A stretch of DNA of 11,134 bases, from assembly GCA_012516755.1 (NCBI GenBank), contig JAAYWE010000049.1, forward strand, positions 1 to 11,134, read 5' to 3'. This stretch comes from Treponema sp. Its GTDB lineage: Bacteria > Spirochaetota > Spirochaetia > Treponematales > Rectinemataceae. Positions 7,258 through 11,134 of the stretch are shown piece after piece (the stretch's first letter is position 1; every line of letters begins with the position of its first letter). The position numbers were made by a program, and so were the translations under genes. Below the pieces are notes generated by a model. That model was not told where the DNA came from. It was given only the letters and a program-made list of their open reading frames with translations, and did not search any database.

Positions 7258-7297
7258 ATTCCACATACGATATTATGGATCGTATGTGGAATTTTTT
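7258..7297 (+). terminator. Perfect 14-bp hairpin with T6 tract, overlapping the DUF432 start
   Basis: ATTCCACATACGAT (7258-7271) and ATCGTATGTGGAAT (7279-7292) are exact reverse complements, separated by a 7-nt loop (7272-7278) and followed at once by six Ts (7292-7297). This has the form of an intrinsic terminator for the upstream aminotransferase. It also covers the translation start region of the next gene: the ATG at 7275 is in the loop, the ATG at 7284 is in the right arm, and the ATG at 7251 is just before the left arm. The T run is itself coding (Phe-Phe). A regulatory role in readthrough or start-site masking is inferred. Confidence 0.68.
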
Positions 7298-8129
7298 CGT
7301 ACCTAAAGAGTCGCAATGGTATTGCTGGAAGCTCGATGGAGCCTCTCTCTGGATGCGCAAAAATGGAGAAGAATGGCGGTTTGCCGCTAGCTCGATCCCT
7401 TTCAAACAGATTCAAAATGATTCGGCTGGCCCTCTTTTCGTCGATGCTCCAAGCGAGCTATCGATCGCCTTTGCGGTCGCTCCTGGCAAAAAAGCAGCCC
7501 TGCGCCCACATCCAAGTACTGCACCTTACCTCGTATCGGCGCGAAACGATGTCAAAATTTACCCTGGGACCGAAGCTCAGTTCGATATCGCACTTCCGCC
7601 CATATTTCGGATAGAACTAGAAAACGGATTGTCCCTCTTCGAAAGTCTTCCATTTGTAACCCCTTATACCTGGTTTGGCGATAAGGTAAGCGGAGATCTC
7701 TGCCTTTCCCTTCCCATCGAGCTAGATCCTCAGTGCAAGAATGAACAAGGCTATTTTGAGAGAATAGACTCTAATAATCCTATCTCTCTCGATCCCATAA
7801 TGCAGGAATCGCTTCAAAGAGCCGCTCAGTACTTATCGTGCCGCTCGCTGATTCATTGCAAAATCGTTGTCAAAAACAGATCCAAAGAACCTCTAAATGT
7901 AAAACGCCTTGCCATTTTTACAAGCCTCATGAATGTCTACCAGAAACAAGATAATCTCGTGTCCGATACCGTCATAATCACAGCTGCCGCGGATGATTCG
8001 CTGCAGACAAATATCGATGATAGTGCTTATAAGAATCTTCCAAAGATTCATGCAGCCCCTAAGACCGGACTGAATGAGCTGCTGGTTATGAAAGGCGTAA
8101 GTTTCTTGCGCAGTATTGCCGGCCTTTAA
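7284..8129 (+). CDS. DUF432 domain protein, partner of MscS
   Basis: A soluble protein of unknown function with no signal peptide or membrane segment. It matches the bacterial form of DUF432. The N-terminus is tryptophan-rich (MWNFF...QWYCWKLDG), followed by LWMRKNGEEWRFA, then LRPHPSTAPYL and a YPGTEAQFDIALPP segment. The most characteristic stretch is TPYTWFGDKVSGDLCLSLP. From the ATG at 7284 the protein has 281 residues. ATGs at 7275 and 7251 (292 residues) are possible, but the tryptophan-led start fits the family best as I remember it. None of the three has a good ribosome site, and all sit in or beside a strong hairpin. The stop is 13 bp before the MscS start, so the two are almost certainly co-transcribed. 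DUF432 genes are known to sit beside mscS in archaea and bacteria, so a role in gating or assembly of that channel is a reasonable inference. Confidence 0.78.
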   Translation: MWNFFVPKESQWYCWKLDGASLWMRKNGEEWRFAASSIPFKQIQNDSAGPLFVDAPSELSIAFAVAPGKKAALRPHPSTAPYLVSARNDVKIYPGTEAQFDIALPPIFRIELENGLSLFESLPFVTPYTWFGDKVSGDLCLSLPIELDPQCKNEQGYFERIDSNNPISLDPIMQESLQRAAQYLSCRSLIHCKIVVKNRSKEPLNVKRLAIFTSLMNVYQKQDNLVSDTVIITAAADDSLQTNIDDSAYKNLPKIHAAPKTGLNELLVMKGVSFLRSIAGL

Positions 8130-8130
8130 T

Positions 8131-8136
8131 GAGGAG
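8131..8136 (+). promoter_or_regulatory. Ribosome-binding site that fixes the MscS start
   Basis: GAGGAG lies two bases after the DUF432 stop and six bases before the ATG at 8143. It decides in favour of that ATG over the in-frame TTG at 8116, which lies inside the DUF432 gene and has no ribosome site. Confidence 0.8.
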
Positions 8137-8142
8137 AACGAA

Positions 8143-9009
8143 ATGGATGACACAATTTTCCCTGATTCCATAGATCGCTTTATACAGGATGCCCTTACGC
8201 CCGAGTTCTGGAGCAAGGCTTTTACGATCCTGATCACGGCGATTCTAATTCTTGTCTTTTTCAGAATACTACGGATAATTCTAGGCCGTGGGATGAAAAA
8301 GACTATACCCGAACAAAAAGCACAGCTCATCTTAAAAGCTCTCCGCTACACAGGCTGGGCAATCGCTGTTGTATCTGTCTTGCAGAGTGTAGGCGTCAAT
8401 CTTTCGGCTTTGCTCGGAGCAGCCGGAATTGCGGGAATCGCAATTGGATTTGCTGCACAGACCTCAGTGTCGAACCTTATCAGCGGTATATTTCTTGTTT
8501 TTGAAAAACCCTTTCAAATAAGCGACACCATACAGATCGATGAGATATCCGGAATCGTAATGTCTATCGACCTCTTATCGGTCAAGCTTCAGACCTTCGA
8601 TAACCGCTTTGTCCGGATTCCAAACGAAAGCATAATAAAGACAAACGTGATCAATCTCACCCGCTTTCCAATCCGCAGGCTCGATATATATGTAAATGTC
8701 TCCTATACCACCGATCTAAGAAAAGCCACGGATGTTCTCCGAGATATTGCATACAAAAACATCTATGTGCTCGATAATCCATCTCCCCTCATTCTTATAG
8801 ACAAATTCGATATTCCGGGCGTAGGTATTCTTCTCGGTGTATGGTTCGAAAAGTCAAATCTCGTAGAAATAAAGAATACAATTCTAATGGATATTCAAGA
8901 GCGATTTGCCGAAGAAGGCATCGAAATACCGTATCCGAAGCGCGATGTATATATCAAAGGCATAGCGGAAAGAAACCTGATCGAAATAGACCGGAAAGAA
9001 AACACTTAA
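8143..9009 (+). CDS. Small-conductance mechanosensitive channel, MscS family
   Basis: A 288-residue inner-membrane channel of minimal MscS size (E. coli MscS is 286). It opens under membrane tension to release solutes during osmotic downshock. Three transmembrane helices are visible: TM1 about residues 24-47, TM2 about 68-86, and the Gly/Ala-rich pore helix TM3 beginning LLGAAGIAGIAIGFAAQ (90-106). After it come NLISGIFLVFEKPF (111-124) and the beta domain with TFDNRFVRIPNESI (151-164), which carries the conserved Pro-Asn. The C-terminal alpha/beta domain ends with the family motif IEIPYPKRDVYI (260-271). The gene directly follows the DUF432 gene and probably depends on the same transcript. 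A possible bidirectional terminator lies immediately after the stop. The N-terminus is short, without the extra helices of larger MscK-like proteins. The gene could be called mscS, but several paralogues usually exist, so no symbol is given. Confidence 0.93.
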   Translation: MDDTIFPDSIDRFIQDALTPEFWSKAFTILITAILILVFFRILRIILGRGMKKTIPEQKAQLILKALRYTGWAIAVVSVLQSVGVNLSALLGAAGIAGIAIGFAAQTSVSNLISGIFLVFEKPFQISDTIQIDEISGIVMSIDLLSVKLQTFDNRFVRIPNESIIKTNVINLTRFPIRRLDIYVNVSYTTDLRKATDVLRDIAYKNIYVLDNPSPLILIDKFDIPGVGILLGVWFEKSNLVEIKNTILMDIQERFAEEGIEIPYPKRDVYIKGIAERNLIEIDRKENT

Positions 9010-9039
9010 GCTAGGTTAGCAATATATCTCTGCTAGCTT
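9008..9039. terminator. Probable bidirectional terminator between convergent genes
   Basis: AGGTTAGCA (9013-9021) pairs with TGCTAGCTT (9031-9039), allowing G-U pairs, across a nine-base loop. An alternative perfect 7-bp pairing is AAGCTAG (9008-9014) with CTAGCTT (9033-9039). T-rich DNA follows on both sides: ATATTTTC on the plus strand, and GTGTTTTCTTT read on the minus strand. It lies in the 47-bp gap between the MscS stop and the end of the aldehyde dehydrogenase. Confidence 0.42.
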
Positions 9040-9056
9040 GTGATATTTTCGGACTT

Positions 9057-10490
9057 TTAGCTGATACTCTTGATCTTCTTCAGGGCTCCGAGCAGCCTTT
9101 TCTGTGTCGAAGTATTATAAGGCGGATAGAATTTTTCAACCGCGCTTATGGGGCCCTGATATAATACCGTTCTCTCGTGCGAGAAAGTTTTAAATCCATA
9201 GAAACCATGGTAGCTTCCTGTTCCACTCATCCCCACGCCGCCAAAAGGAGCATCAAGGTTTTCGATCTGCACAATAAGGTCATTTATGCCGACACTGCCA
9301 GAAGTCGTTTCCGCCAGGAGCCTCTCTGCACTTTTTTTGTCTTTTCCTAGAATGTAGAGAGCAAGTGGTTTTGGCCTAGACCTTATAAACTCAATTGCTT
9401 CATCGAGTGAATCGTAAGCAAGAACTGGCAGTATTGGACCAAAGATTTCCTCCGCCATAATGGCCATATCGATTTGCACCCCTGTGAGCAGGGTTGGCGA
9501 AACATATCGATTCTCCACATCGAAGCGACCACCGAATTCAAGCTTGGCTCCTTTGGAAATCGCCTCTGAGACAATTCTCTCGAGACGAGCACAGGCAGCC
9601 TTATCCACAATGCGTGGATAATCTGGCGAAGCCTGCCTCTCTTCTTCGGACTTTCCATAGAATGATTCAATGGCCAGGCGCATTTCTGCTAAAAATTCTC
9701 CAACCAACTCCATAGGGCAGAAAAGATAATCGGGCGCAATGCATGTCTGGCCGGCATTGAGAAATTTGCCCCAAGCGATTCGCTTACTGGCTTGCTTTAG
9801 GTTCGCGCCTCGCAACAGAATGGCGGGCGATTTACCACCAAGCTCCAACGTGAGCCCCGCATGCATGCGCGCAGCAGCCTGACCTACCTTGACTCCTACT
9901 GCAGGGCTTCCTGTAAAAAATATGTGATCGAACGTGAGTTCTAGCAGAAAATCGCCAAGCGTGCTGCCTGAACCCTCAACAATCGCTACCTCTTGGGAAT
10001 CGAATACTCCGGCAATAAGGTCTGCGATAAACGCAGCAGTATGCGGTGTCTTATTTGAGGGTTTTGCGATCACGCAGTTACCTGCAGCAACCGCCGAGAC
10101 AAGTGGCGCAATGAGAAGCTGAAACGGATAGTTCCATGGCGCCATGATGAGGACGCGCCCTTTTGGCTCATATCGCACACGCGTAGAAGAAAAAGGCAAA
10201 ATGAGAGTCCCCTTTGCGCGCCTTCCTTTCATCCATACCTTGAGATGGCGTACTGCAACGTCGATTTCTTCTATGCAAGGAAAAACCTCAGTTAACCAGG
10301 CTTCAAATGCAGGCTTACCAAAATCGGAGTTCAGGGCCGCATATAATTCGTCGCTTCGTGATAGTATCGCCGAGCGGAGCTTTTTTAATTTGACAATCCT
10401 TTCTTCTGGCCCAGTAAGGGCTAGTTTCCAGCGCCGCTCCGCCTGTGATTCAAAGAGTTTTTCAAGCTGTTCTTTATCCTGAATGACCAT
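9057..10490 (-). CDS. Aldehyde dehydrogenase, class 3 (ALDH3-like)
   Basis: An NAD(P)-dependent oxidoreductase that converts aldehydes to carboxylic acids. Motifs in the ALDH3 / coniferyl-aldehyde-dehydrogenase style, numbered from the ATG at 10490, are catalytic Asn120 in APWNYPF, FTGS (192-195), general-base Glu216 in LELGGKSPAI, catalytic Cys250 in AGQTCIAPDY, EEIFGPILPV (347-356) and the C-terminal NLDAPFGGVGMSGTGSYHG region. That last glycine-rich motif and the short N-terminus separate it from the ALDH4 enzyme at the left of the window. Numbering gives 477 residues. An ATG at 10511 adds seven residues but has almost no ribosome site, whereas AAGGGAG and AAGGA lie before 10490. Fatty or aromatic aldehydes are typical substrates of the group; the actual one cannot be read here. 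No C-terminal membrane anchor like that of fatty aldehyde dehydrogenase ALDH3A2 is visible. It is a single gene converging on mscS. Confidence 0.92.
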   Translation of the reverse strand: MVIQDKEQLEKLFESQAERRWKLALTGPEERIVKLKKLRSAILSRSDELYAALNSDFGKPAFEAWLTEVFPCIEEIDVAVRHLKVWMKGRRAKGTLILPFSSTRVRYEPKGRVLIMAPWNYPFQLLIAPLVSAVAAGNCVIAKPSNKTPHTAAFIADLIAGVFDSQEVAIVEGSGSTLGDFLLELTFDHIFFTGSPAVGVKVGQAAARMHAGLTLELGGKSPAILLRGANLKQASKRIAWGKFLNAGQTCIAPDYLFCPMELVGEFLAEMRLAIESFYGKSEEERQASPDYPRIVDKAACARLERIVSEAISKGAKLEFGGRFDVENRYVSPTLLTGVQIDMAIMAEEIFGPILPVLAYDSLDEAIEFIRSRPKPLALYILGKDKKSAERLLAETTSGSVGINDLIVQIENLDAPFGGVGMSGTGSYHGFYGFKTFSHERTVLYQGPISAVEKFYPPYNTSTQKRLLGALKKIKSIS

Positions 10491-10700
10491 TTTCCTTGCT
10501 CTCCCTTGCATTTCTTATACCATAAAAATGCTTGAACTGTAGATAAATGTAAGACTTACCTGACCTGTCATTCATACTAGCTTCAAATACTAAGCAATAA
10601 CATCTTGCAAGATATCGCCGCGAATTTGGCTTTTATTCTAAAAGCCCTTCGATACATTTTTATTATTGGTTCTTTTAATCGACTATTCAAGGATTAGGGA

Positions 10701-10928
10701 ATTAAAGAAGAAGCAAAAGCTATTCTCTTGGCGCTGAGCATGGGCATGCTGATTTTCGGGTGTACGATTGTGGTTACCCCATCATGTGACCAATGGAGCC
10801 TATATTATAAATGAGAAGGATCCCAAGAAGCGTATGCAGTATCGACAACCTCAAGTCCCTCGACACCGCCTTCTTAACCATCATATACCTTAGCACCACC
10901 TACTATTATTCCCGGTTCTGGCTTCTAA
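10701..10928 (+). pseudogene. Probable decayed lipoprotein gene
   Basis: One frame starting at 10701 reads LLALSMGMLIFGCTIVV, a hydrophobic signal sequence ending in a lipobox-like LIFGC with the cysteine codon at 10761. The lysine-rich start expected for such a signal (KKKQKLFS) is present directly upstream but one frame away (10705-10728). A single inserted base near 10729 would join the two into a textbook lipoprotein signal peptide. After the cysteine the same frame continues past a TGA (10812) into AYAVSTTSSPSTPPS. After a TAA (10875) it reads PSYTLAPPTIIPGSGF before ending at TAA 10926. This Ser/Thr/Pro-rich stretch looks like the linker that often follows a lipoprotein signal. No ATG exists at the expected start. 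The reading could be chance, but signal, lipobox and linker in order argue for a relic. Confidence 0.42.
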
Positions 10929-11012
10929 TAGATATCAAAACACTACTGCTACGAACCTTGTGTATAAGAAGTTGAAGTAAGAAGGAGGTAATAGCCCGAA
11001 TAAGGGAAGAGC

Positions 11013-11018
11013 AAGGAG
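11013..11018 (+). promoter_or_regulatory. Ribosome-binding site of the edge ORF
   Basis: AAGGAG lies six bases before the ATG at 11025. It is a near-ideal site and supports that start, although only the first 36 codons are visible. Confidence 0.7.
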
Positions 11019-11024
11019 CTAACT

Positions 11025-11134
11025 ATGCAGACTTTCCCTTTCTGCCCTAATCCCAAATGTCTCCATCATAAGGCAGCTCCAATTCAATCTATTGAAGCGC
11101 CCCGGGTTTACTATCTCAAAAGAGAGTTTAGAAA
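11025..11134 (+). CDS. N-terminus of a zinc-ribbon protein, probably an IS transposase (partial)
   Basis: Thirty-six codons are visible before the window ends. The protein begins MQTFPFCPNPKCLHHK and contains the Cys-X4-Cys pair CPNPKC (residues 7-12), followed by a polar segment and VYYLKREFR. This opening resembles the N-terminal zinc ribbon of insertion-sequence transposases common in spirochaetes and some other bacteria, where a second cysteine pair follows some 30-40 residues later and precedes a DDE-type domain. None of that later part can be seen, so the identification is by resemblance only. A ribosomal or regulatory zinc-ribbon protein remains possible. The strong ribosome site suggests an expressed gene. 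The decayed lipoprotein gene beside it fits a mobile-element neighbourhood. Confidence 0.5.
   Translation, partial: MQTFPFCPNPKCLHHKAAPIQSIEAPRVYYLKREFR

Larger units (their letters stand above)
10512..11024. other. Gene-poor stretch between the ALDH start and the edge ORF
   Basis: About 500 bp without an intact gene on either strand. The first 190 bp (10512-10700) are AT-rich. They must carry the minus-strand promoter of the aldehyde dehydrogenase, but I could not find a convincing pair of hexamers. The middle (10701-10928) reads like a decayed lipoprotein gene. The last part (about 10950-11024) is purine-rich and holds a perfect AAGGAGGT (10982-10989) with no start codon after it, then the working AAGGAG of the edge ORF. 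An insertion-sequence end may lie here, but without the right end no terminal inverted repeat can be shown. Confidence 0.6.

Noticed and set aside
8116..8142. TTG start that would add nine residues to MscS
   Set aside because: It overlaps the DUF432 gene and lacks a ribosome site, whereas the ATG at 8143 has GAGGAG six bases upstream.
10602..10613. 12-bp palindrome ATCTTGCAAGAT upstream of the aldehyde dehydrogenase
   Set aside because: Palindromes of this length are expected a few times per 11 kb, and no promoter was found beside it to make it an operator.

Overview
The window is a piece of bacterial chromosome of moderate G+C with compact, mostly single-gene transcription units on both strands. 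The taxon cannot be fixed from the sequence alone. A Spirochaetota member is my best guess. It rests on the zinc-ribbon transposase-like start at the right edge and on a relic lipoprotein signal with a relaxed lipobox (LIFGC). This is inference, not proof.

Left part (1-2750): the 5' portion of a DUF1576 polytopic membrane protein runs leftward off the window. Its most natural start is followed by an in-frame amber codon. Divergent from it is a full-length L-glutamate gamma-semialdehyde (P5C) dehydrogenase of the eukaryote-like ALDH4 type. The convergent gap to the next gene holds a short repetitive, foldable element ending in T-rich DNA.

Centre (2751-7162): a GufA-type ZIP metal transporter lies on the minus strand. 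Divergent from it is a patatin-like phospholipase, preceded by a candidate 34-codon ORF that overlaps its start. Next come a minimal Mrp/Nbp35-type Fe-S carrier ATPase with a CPHC motif, and a class V alanine-glyoxylate/serine-pyruvate aminotransferase with a good promoter. These genes have separate promoter candidates and look like independent housekeeping units, not one pathway.

Right-centre (7163-10511): a tight two-gene operon encodes a DUF432 protein followed by an MscS-family mechanosensitive channel, 13 bp apart. All three candidate ATG codons of the DUF432 gene lie in or just before a perfect 14-bp hairpin with a T6 tract. The element is therefore both a terminator for the upstream aminotransferase and a possible control point for the DUF432-mscS unit. 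This is the most interesting signal in the window. A convergent class 3 aldehyde dehydrogenase follows on the minus strand, separated by a probable bidirectional terminator.

Right edge (10512-11134): about 500 bp without an intact gene. It contains what looks like a decayed lipoprotein gene (signal peptide, lipobox and Ser/Thr/Pro-rich linker, broken by a frameshift and two stops). It ends with a well-translated start of a zinc-ribbon protein that resembles an insertion-sequence transposase, cut by the window end. This edge looks like a site of gene decay and mobile-element activity.

I saw no rRNA, tRNA, CRISPR array, defence system or phage module.
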